A stretch of DNA of 64,000 nt from Paracoccaceae bacterium. Its GTDB lineage: Bacteria; Pseudomonadota; Alphaproteobacteria; Rhodobacterales; Rhodobacteraceae. Position numbers and translations under genes: made by a program. This document shows positions 46,540-56,353 of the stretch, in pieces; position 1 is the first letter of the stretch, and each line of letters opens with the position of its first letter. The stretch is taken from the NCBI GenBank assembly GCA_958296035.1, contig OY282431.1, positions 620,001 through 684,000 on the forward strand, in the 5' to 3' direction. The notes under the pieces are model-generated. The model was not told where the DNA came from and made no database searches. It saw only the letters and a list, made by a program, of their open reading frames with translations.

Positions 46540-47766
46540 ATGACCAGGAACTTAGCTCTCGTCTTCGTGCTCTTGACGGTCGCAATAGACGCCATCGGAA
46601 TCGGCATCATTGTGCCCGTTATGCCCGCCCTGATACGTGAAGTCGGCGGCGGTGGTCTTGCCGATGCCGCCATCTGGGGGGGTTGGCTGGCAGCGTCCTT
46701 CTCCCTTATGCAACTCCTGTTCAGTCCCACGGTCGGCGGATTGTCTGACCGATACGGCAGGCGGCCGGTCCTCTTGTTTTCGCTGTTGTTCATGACCCTT
46801 GACTATCTGCTCCTGGGCATTGCGCATGTCATGTGGCTGTTGTTCCTCGGGCGTCTCGTTGGTGGCATTACCGCATCTACTCCGGCAACCGTCGCGGCGT
46901 TTATCTCCGACATTTCCAAACCGGAGGACAAGGCAAAGAACTTCGGGCTGATTGGAGCTGCTTTTGGTGTAGGTTTTGTCCTTGGTCCCTTGTTCGGCGC
47001 CATATTTGCCGAATTTGGCACTCGTGCGCCCTTCTATGCTGCAGCTGCATTTGCCGGCAGCAATCTGCTGCTTGGATGGTTTGTGTTGCCGGAAACTGTC
47101 ACTGACGAGATCAGGCGACCCTTTCAATGGAGGCGCGCCAATCCGGTTGGTGGCATCTACAGTCTTGCCAGGCTTCCCGGACTGCGCACGCTGATGTTGG
47201 TCATGCTGGTCTTTCAGGTTGCCTCTACCGTTTATCCCGCCATCTGGTCCTTTTACACTATCGAGCGTTTCGGTTGGGCTCCCTCAATGATCGGCCTGTC
47301 TCTGGCCGGATACGGGATCATGATAGCGCTGGTACAAGGATGGTTCATTCGCGTCGTATTGAAATACCTTTCTGAACGACAAACGGTGCTATTCGGCATG
47401 GCGTTGGAAATAGTCGGTCTGATTGCGTACGGATTTATCACAGAAACCTGGATGGTCTTTGCGGTGATTCCCATTAGTTCGCTTGGTACAGTCGCCACTC
47501 CTGCGTTGCAGGGGATCATGTCAAGGACCGCCTTTGACAATCAGCAGGGCGAACTGCACGGAGTTAATGCCAGTCTCACCTCCCTGGCCTATTTCATATC
47601 ACCACTGGTGATGACCGGAATCTTCTACATCTTCGTGAGTCCCGACTTTCCCGTTTACTTGCCGGGGGCGCCCTTTCTGCTGGCGGCATTGATGACACTG
47701 ATATGCATGGCGCTGATCGGTTTCTTAACGGTGGAAACCGATCCCCGTTCAACCGTCGAGGACTGA
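46540..47766 (+). CDS. MFS transporter, TetA-like drug exporter family
   Basis: The 408-residue protein has 12 predicted membrane segments. It begins LALVFVLLTVAIDAIGIGIIVPVMPALIREV and carries motif A GGLSDRYGRRPVLLFSLLF and motif C-like GVGFVLGPLFGAIFAEFGTRAPF, the pattern of TetA/TCR efflux proteins. No TetR-type repressor is adjacent. Many such chromosomal genes do not confer tetracycline resistance, so I do not assign a substrate. It lies about 170 bases after the hydrolase gene and converges on the P450 gene. Confidence 0.85.
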   Translation: MTRNLALVFVLLTVAIDAIGIGIIVPVMPALIREVGGGGLADAAIWGGWLAASFSLMQLLFSPTVGGLSDRYGRRPVLLFSLLFMTLDYLLLGIAHVMWLLFLGRLVGGITASTPATVAAFISDISKPEDKAKNFGLIGAAFGVGFVLGPLFGAIFAEFGTRAPFYAAAAFAGSNLLLGWFVLPETVTDEIRRPFQWRRANPVGGIYSLARLPGLRTLMLVMLVFQVASTVYPAIWSFYTIERFGWAPSMIGLSLAGYGIMIALVQGWFIRVVLKYLSERQTVLFGMALEIVGLIAYGFITETWMVFAVIPISSLGTVATPALQGIMSRTAFDNQQGELHGVNASLTSLAYFISPLVMTGIFYIFVSPDFPVYLPGAPFLLAALMTLICMALIGFLTVETDPRSTVED

Positions 47767-47869
47767 ATCTGGATTCCCGCCACCTTCAACAGCCGATTGA
47801 CAGGGATGCGGCGGAGCAGGTCGGGAGGGATTTCGTGACAACCGAAGCAGCTTGATCACAAATACTCGT

Positions 47870-49066
47870 TCAAGCCCTGCCATCGGTCAGCATGACCAGT
47901 CTGTCGAAACCGTGAAAGTGATACCGATTGGCATAGCGTGGCGTTGCGGCAAAGGTCAGCCCGGGATATTTGCGGAACACGGCCGGAAGAGCGACTGCCA
48001 ATTCCATGCGGGCCAGTGGCGCGCCCACGCAAAAATGGATTCCGGCACCAAAGGATACATTGGCAACCGGCTTGCGCATCGGGTCGAAAACCTGAGGGTT
48101 GGCAAGAAGTTCCGGGTCGCGGTTGGCCGCGGCAAGCAACACGGCAACCATTTCCCCGCGGCGGAAATCATGGCCGAAGGCCGACACGTCTTCCTTGGCA
48201 TACCTTTCGAACTTGTGAAGTGGTGGATCAAAGCGCAGTACTTCCTCGACCACATTGTTCACATTGTCGGGATCGAATACCCGGTTGACAGCAAGTTCCG
48301 ATTCGACGATCGTCTTGATACCGTTACCCAGTGTGTAGGCGGTCGCCTCATGTCCGGCATTAAGCAAGAGAATGCAGGTAGAGATCATCTCGTCTTCGGT
48401 TAATCTGCTACCGTCCTCCTCAGCCGCTATCAGTCTTGAAATCAGGTCATCACCGGGCTTCCGTCTCCGCTGCTCAATCTCTGCCCTGATGAACGCCGTG
48501 AACTCGCGGGCAGCGTTCGCCGCCCGCAGTTCTGTCGCATGATTGCGCCTTGCCTGATACATGGTGACCATGTCATGCGACCAGGAGAGAAGCTGATCGG
48601 CTATGTCCTCACCTATGCCTAACAGCCGGGTGATGACGAGCACCGGAAGCCGCTCGCCAAGACTCTTTTGCAGCTCAATCTCGCCCTCGCCAAGACCACC
48701 TAGGATCTCATCGGTGATGATCTCGATATCGGGTTTCAGAGCGGCGATGCTGCGGCTAGTGAATGCTCTCGAAACGAGACCACGCAAACGAGTGTGTCGA
48801 GGTCGGTCAAGTTCCAGCATCGAATTGCGTTCAAGATGCATGAATGGCTCAAGGTGGGAACCATATTCCCTGTCCTGCCCGTCAGGCACTTCGCGTCCCC
48901 AGCGCCTGTCGCGCAGGAAGTAGTTGACTGCCCGCCAAGATACGGCACACGCAATTTGGTAGTCCTCCCAGTAGACGAGATCGCCATGTCGGCGCAGGGA
49001 TTCGTAGAATTCATATGGCGACTGGACAAAGTCAGGTTCAAGTGGCGATTGTCTGACTGATTTCAT
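47870..49066 (-). CDS. Cytochrome P450
   Basis: This soluble bacterial P450 monooxygenase has 398 residues. The heme-ligand loop is VSFGAGIHFCVGAPLARMELA with Cys346. The I-helix has LLLNAGHEATAYTLG, the K-helix EEVLRFDPP gives Glu275-x-x-Arg278, and helix C has HTRLRGLVSRAFT. No redox partner (ferredoxin, ferredoxin reductase) is encoded in the operon. It is the last gene of the BMP-importer operon, after an SDR and an ALDH, so its substrate may be the imported compound. I cannot assign a CYP subfamily. Confidence 0.95.
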   Translation of the reverse strand: MKSVRQSPLEPDFVQSPYEFYESLRRHGDLVYWEDYQIACAVSWRAVNYFLRDRRWGREVPDGQDREYGSHLEPFMHLERNSMLELDRPRHTRLRGLVSRAFTSRSIAALKPDIEIITDEILGGLGEGEIELQKSLGERLPVLVITRLLGIGEDIADQLLSWSHDMVTMYQARRNHATELRAANAAREFTAFIRAEIEQRRRKPGDDLISRLIAAEEDGSRLTEDEMISTCILLLNAGHEATAYTLGNGIKTIVESELAVNRVFDPDNVNNVVEEVLRFDPPLHKFERYAKEDVSAFGHDFRRGEMVAVLLAAANRDPELLANPQVFDPMRKPVANVSFGAGIHFCVGAPLARMELAVALPAVFRKYPGLTFAATPRYANRYHFHGFDRLVMLTDGRA

Positions 49067-49163
49067 GCAGCGCTCCCCTCACAATGCGGCAGGAGTCTCG
49101 GCCATAATGATGGCGGGCTGATTTCCCGGAGATGCTGTAGCCTGGGCTTCAGAAATGCTGGAG

Positions 49164-49925
49164 CTATATGCATCGACCGCCATCGACGGGCACAATTATT
49201 CCTGTTAGAAACCGTGCCTCCGGCGATGCCAGGAAGGCAGCAGCCGAGGCTACATCGTCCCCGGTGCTCATACGTCCAAGGGGAATGGTCGAAACAAATC
49301 TTGCCAAAGCTTCAGGTGTCTCCGGCCCACCGAGAAAGGCCTCGGTCAGACCTGTGCGACCCAGCACCGGCGCAATCGCACATACCCGGATGTTGTCGGA
49401 AGCAAGTTCGGCAGCGAGCGACTGCGTCAGAGAATTTACGGCACCCTTTGTTGAATTATACCACACCAGCCCGGGTCTTGGTCGGATTCCCGCGGTCGAG
49501 CTGATGTTGATCATTGTCCCACCGCCGCTCTGCCGCCAATGTGGTACAATTGCTCTGGTCATGTGGTAAATTGCGAAGACGTTAATCTCGTAGACCTTAC
49601 GAAGGCTGGCTTCGTCAACGTCCAGAAGTGGCTGGTTGCGATAGCTCCAGCCGGCATTATTGACGACCACGTCGATTCCACCCTGTTCATCAAGACAGGT
49701 TGCAATAACCTCGTGCACCCGTTCGGAATCGGTGACATCGCACTCGAATCCTGTTGCGGTTCCACCTCTTGTGCCCCCGATGCTCCTTTCGACCTCGTCA
49801 AGGGCTGGTTTGCAGATGTCCAGCAGCACAACGTTGGCACCCTCCGCGGCAAATCGCCTGGCCATCGCTTCACCGAATCCAGAGGCGGCTCCGGTAATCA
49901 GTACACGCAGTCCTTCGAGCCTCAT
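49164..49925 (-). CDS. Short-chain dehydrogenase/reductase
   Basis: The 253-residue NAD(P)-dependent oxidoreductase has TGAASGFG (11-18) for the cofactor, NNAG (89-92), Ser142/143 in INISSTAG, and the catalytic Tyr156-x-x-x-Lys160 in WYNSTKGAV. An acidic residue after the second strand (VVLLDI) suggests NAD rather than NADP. It lies 9 bases after the ALDH gene. An alcohol-to-ketone step in the same pathway as the ALDH and P450 is an inference. Confidence 0.93.
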   Translation of the reverse strand: MRLEGLRVLITGAASGFGEAMARRFAAEGANVVLLDICKPALDEVERSIGGTRGGTATGFECDVTDSERVHEVIATCLDEQGGIDVVVNNAGWSYRNQPLLDVDEASLRKVYEINVFAIYHMTRAIVPHWRQSGGGTMINISSTAGIRPRPGLVWYNSTKGAVNSLTQSLAAELASDNIRVCAIAPVLGRTGLTEAFLGGPETPEALARFVSTIPLGRMSTGDDVASAAAFLASPEARFLTGIIVPVDGGRCI

Positions 49926-49934
49926 GCAACCCTA

Positions 49935-51380
49935 CTAATGGCCATGAAATTGTACAACAGTCTTCAGGCGCGAATAGGTGTGCAGCGCGATCATACCCTT
50001 TTCCCGACCATGCCCGGATTTTCCAACGCCACCGAAAGGAAGCTCGACACCTCCCCCGGCGCCGAAGCAGTTTATGAACACCTGACCACAGTTCAGGGCT
50101 TTTGCCATCCTCAGCTGGCGGCTACCATCGGATGTCCAGACGCCGGCGACAAGACCATAATCGGTTCCATTGGCAAGCCGAACCGCCTCACTCTCGTCTG
50201 AGAAGGGCGTACAGATCAGAACTGGCCCGAATATTTCCTCCTGCGCCAGCCGCGAGTCGCCATCTATCGGGCCCAACAGTGTAGGCCGGACATAGAATCC
50301 ATCTGGAGGGGCATCACTGACAATGTTGCCCTGGGCCACCATGGTCGATTGATCAGCAAGTTCCAGGTATCCGAGTACACGCGTCTTTTGCTTATGCGAG
50401 ATCAGTGGGCCCAAATCAAGGTCGAGATCATGGGGGCCGGCCTCCAATTCGGCAAAGCGGCGTCCAAGTTCCTCGACAACCAGATCGTACACCGATGACT
50501 GGACCAGTATTCGTGAACCGGCCGAGCAGGTTTGACCGGCGTTCTGAATGATGGCCTGCACCAATACGGGATAGGCTGATTCAAGGTCAGCGTCTTCAAA
50601 AACAATCTGGGGAGACTTTCCGCCGAGTTCGAGTGCACAGGCGATCCTGTTGCTGGCAGCAGCTGCAGCTACAGATGCTCCTGTTTCCGGTGAACCTGTA
50701 AAGGAAAGAAAGTCGATGCCGACATGACTGGCCAACGAAGCCCCAGCCACATCGCCGCTCCCGGTTACGACATTGATTGATCCATCCGGAAACCCGGCTT
50801 CTACCGCCAGTTCGGACAGGTGGATCGGGGTCAGACAGGCATCCTCTGCAGGTTTCAGGACAGTCGCATTGCCCATCGCCAGTGATGGCGCCAGGGTCCT
50901 GGCAAGAATTTGCGATGGGTAGTTCCAGGGAATGATGTGGCCCGTTACACCCAGCGGTTCGCGCCAGAGCTGGATGTTGAAGTCATTGAGGTAGGGGAGT
51001 GTTTCGCCACCGAACTTGTCTGCACCGCCACCGTAGAACTCGAAATACCTTGCCGTTAATTCGATGTCCTGCCGGGCCTGCCTCAACGGTTTTCCGGTAT
51101 CTAGCGACTCGATTTGTGCAAGCTTGTCGGCGTGCTTAGAGACGAGCGCGCCTAGTGCGGTCAGCAACCGACCACGCTCCACGGCGGTTTGCCGGGACCA
51201 GGTGCCACCTTCGACAGCCGCTCTGGCCGCGCTTACCGCGGCATCGATATCTCTCTTCTCCGACGCCGGAATGGAGCCTATGAGGCGACCGCTGGAAGGA
51301 CTTACCAGGTCTATCCGTTTTTCTGAAAGAGCGGGCCGGAATTGTCCACCCACAAGATTGCGGCCATGTATCGTGAGCAT
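49935..51380 (-). CDS. NAD-dependent aldehyde dehydrogenase
   Basis: The protein of about 481 residues has the ALDH catalytic residues: general base Glu in ACALELGGKSPQ and nucleophile Cys in NAGQTCSAGSRILV. It also has GHIIPWNYPSQ, DFLSFTGSPETGASV and EEIFGPVLICTPF. It oxidises an aldehyde to the acid. The start may be ATG 51380 or TTG 51404; I prefer the ATG, with GGAAACC upstream. It follows the second permease gene of the BMP importer with a gap of 18-42 bases depending on the start. Confidence 0.94.
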   Translation of the reverse strand: MLTIHGRNLVGGQFRPALSEKRIDLVSPSSGRLIGSIPASEKRDIDAAVSAARAAVEGGTWSRQTAVERGRLLTALGALVSKHADKLAQIESLDTGKPLRQARQDIELTARYFEFYGGGADKFGGETLPYLNDFNIQLWREPLGVTGHIIPWNYPSQILARTLAPSLAMGNATVLKPAEDACLTPIHLSELAVEAGFPDGSINVVTGSGDVAGASLASHVGIDFLSFTGSPETGASVAAAAASNRIACALELGGKSPQIVFEDADLESAYPVLVQAIIQNAGQTCSAGSRILVQSSVYDLVVEELGRRFAELEAGPHDLDLDLGPLISHKQKTRVLGYLELADQSTMVAQGNIVSDAPPDGFYVRPTLLGPIDGDSRLAQEEIFGPVLICTPFSDESEAVRLANGTDYGLVAGVWTSDGSRQLRMAKALNCGQVFINCFGAGGGVELPFGGVGKSGHGREKGMIALHTYSRLKTVVQFHGH

Positions 51381-51422
51381 TCCGGTTTCCGTTGCCTGAT
51401 CCAACCGGATAACCTGTGTATC

Positions 51423-52391
51423 CTACCTCTCCTTGACGTAAGGTACGCCTCCTGCTCTGGGAGGAATGGCCTTGCCCACAAAGCCCGCCAGAATGATGAT
51501 TGTCAAAATGTAGGGGAGGGCTTGCATGAACTGAACCGGAACCGTGCCGACACCCGCAATTTGGATACTCTGATAACGAATCGCAATCGCTTCGAGGAGC
51601 CCGAACAATAGACAGGCGTAGAGCGCATAGCCGGGGCGCCACTTGGCAAAAATCAGTGCCGCCAGTGCCATGAATCCCTTACCCGCTGACATGTCCTTGA
51701 TGAATCCGGCAGCCATGCCAGTTGCCAGGTAGGCTCCGCCCAATCCACAAAGCAAGCCACAGATCAGTGTGGCCTGATAACGCAAACGCGTAACCGAAAT
51801 CCCACCGGTATCCACCGCTTCCGGGTTTTCACCAACCGCCCGTAGCCGTAGCCCGAATCGGGTGCGGAAGAGAATCCACCAGGTTGTGGGAACGGCCAGG
51901 AGACCGACATAGACTAGAATGGTGTGCCCGGAGATCAGGTCGCTATACAACGGACCGATGATCGGCACGTCTGCAAGAGCAGACGCAAACGGCAGGTCAA
52001 CGGGCAGGAACCGTGCGTCACCGGAAAGCGAAGGCGTACGCCCACCAATCTTGAACCAGTTTTGCCCGATCAGTGCAGTAAGACCGGATGCCAGGAAGTT
52101 GATGGCCACACCGGAAATCAACTGGTTGCCGCGGAATGTGATCGAAGCAACACCATGAATCAGGGCCAGCAGGACCGAGGCCGTGATGCCTGCTGCCATT
52201 CCCAACCAAACCGATCCTGTAATGGCAGCGAAGGCGGCTGAGAAAAATGCTGAGGCAAGCAACTTGCCTTCAAGTCCAATATCGAAAATACCTGCCCGTT
52301 CGGAATAGAGGCCGGCCAGACAGGCAAACAGAAGCGGTGCCGAAAGCCGGAGCATCGAGTCGAGCAATTGAACAACAACAAGCAAGTCCAT
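51423..52391 (-). CDS. BMP-type ABC importer, permease 2 (YufQ-like)
   Basis: The protein of about 322 residues has roughly 9 membrane segments. Its N-terminus reads LRLSAPLLFACLAGLYSERAGIFDIGLEGKLL, the hallmark of the nucleoside/simple-sugar permease group. It also has GIMSGVAINFLASGL-like GNQLISGVAINFLASGL and AVGENPEAVDTGGISV. It pairs with the preceding permease gene, whose stop (52394) lies 2 bases before this ATG. A TTG at 52397 would lengthen it by two residues. Confidence 0.93.
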   Translation of the reverse strand: MDLLVVVQLLDSMLRLSAPLLFACLAGLYSERAGIFDIGLEGKLLASAFFSAAFAAITGSVWLGMAAGITASVLLALIHGVASITFRGNQLISGVAINFLASGLTALIGQNWFKIGGRTPSLSGDARFLPVDLPFASALADVPIIGPLYSDLISGHTILVYVGLLAVPTTWWILFRTRFGLRLRAVGENPEAVDTGGISVTRLRYQATLICGLLCGLGGAYLATGMAAGFIKDMSAGKGFMALAALIFAKWRPGYALYACLLFGLLEAIAIRYQSIQIAGVGTVPVQFMQALPYILTIIILAGFVGKAIPPRAGGVPYVKER

Positions 52392-52393
52392 GG

Positions 52394-53488
52394 TCAATTC
52401 CCTGCCTTGCGCCGGATGAAGTAATTCTCGACCGGCAATCTGACCATGTTTTCCAGGGCACCTGTAAAGAGAATTACCAGGCCTTGAATGACGACGATCA
52501 TCTCTCTTGTTACAGACGGCAGCTCGAATTCCAATTCGGCACCACCCTGATACAGTAGTCCAAACAGCAATGCGGCCAGCAAAACACCCAAAGGATGAGA
52601 TCGACCCATCAGTGCAACGGCGATGCCGACAAAACCGGCACCCTGGACTGAATCAATGAGCAGCCGCTCAGCCTCACCCATGACCGAATTCACGGCCATC
52701 AAGCCGGCCAGAGCGCCGGAAATCAGCATGGAGACCATTATGATACGGAATGAGGAAATGCCGGCATAACTCGCCGCCGTTTCGCTAAGGCCAAACGCTC
52801 TTATGGCGTAACCAAGTCGTGTTCTCCAGATGAGCAACCATACCAGTACACAAGCAATCAGGGCGACTATAAACGATACGTTGACCGGGGGTGATTTCGG
52901 AAAATTAATGCCCAACCAGCCTAGGGCCTCATGTCCGGACGGAAGATGTGAGCCAGCCACGAAGGCAGCAGATTCCGGTGCCATCTCGCCTGCTGGCTTG
53001 AAATGATTCACCAGCAGGTAAACCATCAAGGAATAAGCGATGAAGTTGAACATGATCGTCGTAATGACGATGTGACTACCGCGTTTCGCCTGCAGGTAGG
53101 CGGGGATCAGAGACCACCCGGCACCAAATAGCGCGCCGGCCACAATAGCTGCTGGCAGTGCAAGCAGCCAATGCGGCCAATTTACGCCAAGGCAAATGAT
53201 GGCTACGCCAACTCCACCCAGCAGAGCTTGACCTTCGCCGCCAATATTGAACATTCGCGCCTGAAAGGCGACCGCGACCGCCAACCCGGTAAAGACGAAA
53301 TTGGTTGTGTAATATAATGTGTAGCCAAGCCCGTAGGCAGAGCCCAGTGATCCCTGGACAATAATCTGCATGGCATGGAGCGGGTTTTCTCCAATCCACA
53401 ATACAACCAGCCCCGAGACGAGAAGCGCCAGAACCAGATTAATGAATGGGATCAGTGCGACATCAACCCATTTGGGCAGCTTGTTCAT
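52394..53488 (-). CDS. BMP-type ABC importer, permease 1 (YufP-like)
   Basis: The 364-residue permease has family motifs FVFTGLAVAVAFQARMFNIGGEGQALLGG, TIMFNFIAYSLMVYLL, YAIRAFGLSETAASYAGIS and VQGAGFVGIAVALMGRSHPLGVLLAALLFG. It is the longer of the two permeases, as in nucleoside importers. The start overlaps the ATPase stop by ATGA (53485-53488). Confidence 0.94.
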   Translation of the reverse strand: MNKLPKWVDVALIPFINLVLALLVSGLVVLWIGENPLHAMQIIVQGSLGSAYGLGYTLYYTTNFVFTGLAVAVAFQARMFNIGGEGQALLGGVGVAIICLGVNWPHWLLALPAAIVAGALFGAGWSLIPAYLQAKRGSHIVITTIMFNFIAYSLMVYLLVNHFKPAGEMAPESAAFVAGSHLPSGHEALGWLGINFPKSPPVNVSFIVALIACVLVWLLIWRTRLGYAIRAFGLSETAASYAGISSFRIIMVSMLISGALAGLMAVNSVMGEAERLLIDSVQGAGFVGIAVALMGRSHPLGVLLAALLFGLLYQGGAELEFELPSVTREMIVVIQGLVILFTGALENMVRLPVENYFIRRKAGN

Positions 53489-55050
53489 GCTGTCACCGAT
53501 ATAGCTCGCGATTCTGCTTGTGCCGGCGACTCGGCTATGCCGGCCATCAGCAATCCTAATTCGCCCTCATTGGTTTCGCTGACGACGCGTTCACCAACGA
53601 TGCGACCATCGAATAGAACAGCAACTCGGTCAGCAAGGGAGAAGATCTCGTCGAGTTCAACACTAATGAGCAAGACAGCTGCCCCGGCATCGCGCAGATC
53701 GAGTATTTGTTGGTGGATGAACTCAATGGCACCGACATCGACGCCCCGGGTCGGTTGGCCAACGACAAGGAGGTCCGGATTGCGATCAATTTCTCGGGCA
53801 AGTACAATTTTCTGCTGATTGCCACCTGAAAAATTCTTGGCCAGCGCAGTTATTGAAGGCGGTCGCACATCGAACTGTTTCATCTTGTCACGGCAATAAT
53901 CCTGCATGGACTGGATATCCATGAGAAACGGGCCACGCCGACATCGCTCATCATGTTGATAGCCGAACGCCATATTTTCCCAAGCCATGAAATCCATAAC
54001 CAGACCCAGAAGCTGACGGTCTTCGGGAACGTGGGCAATCCCCCATTCTCGCCTTGCCTGGGCATCCGAACCAGCTCCTGAAAGGGGCAGTTCCTGGCCG
54101 TTTATTTCAACCGAACCGGTGCCGGTCGCAAGCCCGCCCAAGACTTGTAGAAGCTCAGACTGACCATTGCCATCTACACCTGCAATGCCCAGAATCTCAC
54201 CCTGACGGACCTGCATAGATATATTCTTGAGACGCTCAACGCCGCGGCTGTCCGAAACGCAAAGATTGTCGATCTTGAGTACAGTTGAGCCCGGATCAGC
54301 CTTTTCCTTTTGAAGACGAAGCAGAACGGATCGACCAACCATAAGTTCTGCGAGATGTTGCGGATTTGTGTCAGTGGTCTTGACGGTGGCGGTCATTTCA
54401 CCGCGCCGCATCACGCTGACGGTATCCGTGACAGCCATAATTTCTCGGAGTTTGTGCGTAATGAGGATGATTGTCTTGCCTTCGTCACGCAAACTCCGCA
54501 GAATGCGGAACAGGTGGTCTGCCTCAGCCGGAGTCAGCACGCCGGTAGGTTCATCAAGAATGAGGATGTTGGCGCGCCGATAGAGTGCCTTCAGAATCTC
54601 GACGCGCTGCTGGTGCCCTACCGAAAGCTCCTCGATCAGGGCATCGGGGTCAACCTTCAGTTCATATCCTTCGGCCAATTCCTGTAGCAAGGACCTCGCC
54701 TTCTCCAGGCTGGGTTGGAGCAGAATCTGATCTTCTGCCCCAAGGACCACGTTTTCAAGAACCGTGAAGTTTTGCACAAGCTTGAAGTGCTGATGTACCA
54801 TCCCTATTCCGGCAGCGATAGCTGCCTGGCTATTCGGAATGTCCATCTGTTCGCCATTGACAAAGATTTCACCCTTGTCGGCACGGTAAAATCCGTAGAG
54901 TATCGACATCAGCGTTGATTTGCCAGCTCCGTTTTCCCCGACAATCCCGTGGATTGTCTTCGGAGCTACCGAAATGCTGATGTCCTTGTTGGCCTGGACT
55001 GGCCCGAAAGCCTTTGAGATGTTCCGCAATTCGATGGCGGGAGCCGTCAC
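53485..55050 (-). CDS. BMP-type ABC importer, double ATPase (YufO/MglA-like)
   Basis: The 521-residue protein holds two ABC domains. The first has an intact Walker A GENGAGKSTL (38-46) but a variant signature (LSVGHQQRVEILKAL). The second has a degenerate Walker A (GVDGNGQSEL) and an intact signature (FSGGNQQKIVLAREI). This complementary asymmetry is normal for the family. It starts with GTG 44 bases after the binding-protein gene. Confidence 0.94.
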   Translation of the reverse strand: MTAPAIELRNISKAFGPVQANKDISISVAPKTIHGIVGENGAGKSTLMSILYGFYRADKGEIFVNGEQMDIPNSQAAIAAGIGMVHQHFKLVQNFTVLENVVLGAEDQILLQPSLEKARSLLQELAEGYELKVDPDALIEELSVGHQQRVEILKALYRRANILILDEPTGVLTPAEADHLFRILRSLRDEGKTIILITHKLREIMAVTDTVSVMRRGEMTATVKTTDTNPQHLAELMVGRSVLLRLQKEKADPGSTVLKIDNLCVSDSRGVERLKNISMQVRQGEILGIAGVDGNGQSELLQVLGGLATGTGSVEINGQELPLSGAGSDAQARREWGIAHVPEDRQLLGLVMDFMAWENMAFGYQHDERCRRGPFLMDIQSMQDYCRDKMKQFDVRPPSITALAKNFSGGNQQKIVLAREIDRNPDLLVVGQPTRGVDVGAIEFIHQQILDLRDAGAAVLLISVELDEIFSLADRVAVLFDGRIVGERVVSETNEGELGLLMAGIAESPAQAESRAISVTA

Positions 55051-55094
55051 TGCCAGTTACTCCCGCCCAAGGTTTTGTTTCTTGCGAACTGCAT

Positions 55095-56087
55095 CTAATT
55101 GACCGGACAACTGTCGTCGGTCGTGTAATTGTGCACCTGCAAGTTGCCGTCTGCAATTGCGGCTCTCTTTGCCTCGACTTCTGCCAACACATCCTCTGGA
55201 ATCAGTGGAGCGTTGTGCTCATCCAACGCGTAGCCAACGCCATTCTCTGCCACTCCAAGGACTTTAACTCCGGTTGAAAGATCGGTACCGGCGGTAAAGA
55301 GCTCATCGACTGCAACATCCACTCGCTTGAGCATGGAAGTGAGAACTGAGCCTGGATGCAAGTGATTCTGATTGGAATCCACGCCAATCCCCAAAATCCC
55401 GGCATCATGCGCTGCCTGCAAGACACCTACACCTGTGCCTCCTGCTGCATGGTAAACTATGTCTGCGCCTGAACTGACTTGCGATTTTGTAATCTCGCTA
55501 CCCTTGACAGGATCGTTCCATGCCGAGGGATCACTGCCAGTCATTTGCTGGATGACCTGGATGTCGGGATTAACAGCCTTGACTCCCTGCACATATCCAC
55601 AGGCAAAGCGTTTGATCAGCCCAATGCCCATGCCGCCCACAAATCCTACAGTGTTGGTCTTTGTCGTCATTCCGGCGATCACTCCCACAAGATAAGACCC
55701 TTCATGCTCGGAGAAAACTACCGAACGAACGTTCGGCTCGTCCACAACGGAATCGATAATCGCAAACTTCGTATCTGGAAAATCCGGTGCAACTGCTGCG
55801 AGCGTGCTGGCGAAAGCAAAGCCAGTCATCACAATCGGGTTGCTACCGCTTGATGCGAGGCGTCGTATGGCCTGCTCGCGCTGCGCTTCCGACTGAATTT
55901 CTATTTCCCTGTAGCTGCCCCCGGTTCTTGCCTTCCAGCCTTCGGCACCGGTATAGGCACTTTCGTTGAACGACTTGTCGAACTTGCCGCCAAGATCGTA
56001 GATAATTGCCGGGTCAGCCAAGGCACCACCCGCCAATACAAACAGGGCCATGACCACTGCTCCAAGCTTGGCTCCAATTCTTATCAT
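55095..56087 (-). CDS. BMP-family ABC substrate-binding protein (basic membrane protein, PnrA-like)
   Basis: This periplasmic receptor of about 330 residues starts at ATG 56087, with GGGAG 8 bases upstream. A signal peptide follows (IGAKLGAVVMALFVLAGGALA). Family blocks are IIYDLGGKFDKSFNESAYTGAEGW, FSEHEGSYLVGVIAGMTTKTNTVGFVGGMG, GADIVYHAAGGTGVGVLQAAHDAGILGIGVDSNQ and VLTSMLKRVDVAVDELF. There is no lipobox, so it is soluble in the periplasm. Relatives bind nucleosides, but here the gene opens an operon with ALDH, SDR and P450, so a different ligand is quite possible. Confidence 0.93.
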   Translation of the reverse strand: MIRIGAKLGAVVMALFVLAGGALADPAIIYDLGGKFDKSFNESAYTGAEGWKARTGGSYREIEIQSEAQREQAIRRLASSGSNPIVMTGFAFASTLAAVAPDFPDTKFAIIDSVVDEPNVRSVVFSEHEGSYLVGVIAGMTTKTNTVGFVGGMGIGLIKRFACGYVQGVKAVNPDIQVIQQMTGSDPSAWNDPVKGSEITKSQVSSGADIVYHAAGGTGVGVLQAAHDAGILGIGVDSNQNHLHPGSVLTSMLKRVDVAVDELFTAGTDLSTGVKVLGVAENGVGYALDEHNAPLIPEDVLAEVEAKRAAIADGNLQVHNYTTDDSCPVN

Positions 56088-56353
56088 CAAATGACTCCCA
56101 TCAAGATTTGCATTGTGCTGCGAACCGATCTGCCGTGAAAGCTGTGACATGTTCGGGCCGCGGCTTTGCGCGTACCATTAGTTCCGACCGGGTCTCATTG
56201 CAATCTGCTTATGGGCCGGAAACAATCGACACACGGCATGGTCCTTTCTTGGTGAGCAGAAATATGCCTGGCGTCCTGTGTCAATCAGGCAGACCGGGCA
56301 CAGGTCGTGTGGAGACCAAGCCGGCCGGGCCAGCAGGCCAAAAGAAGGTGCAT

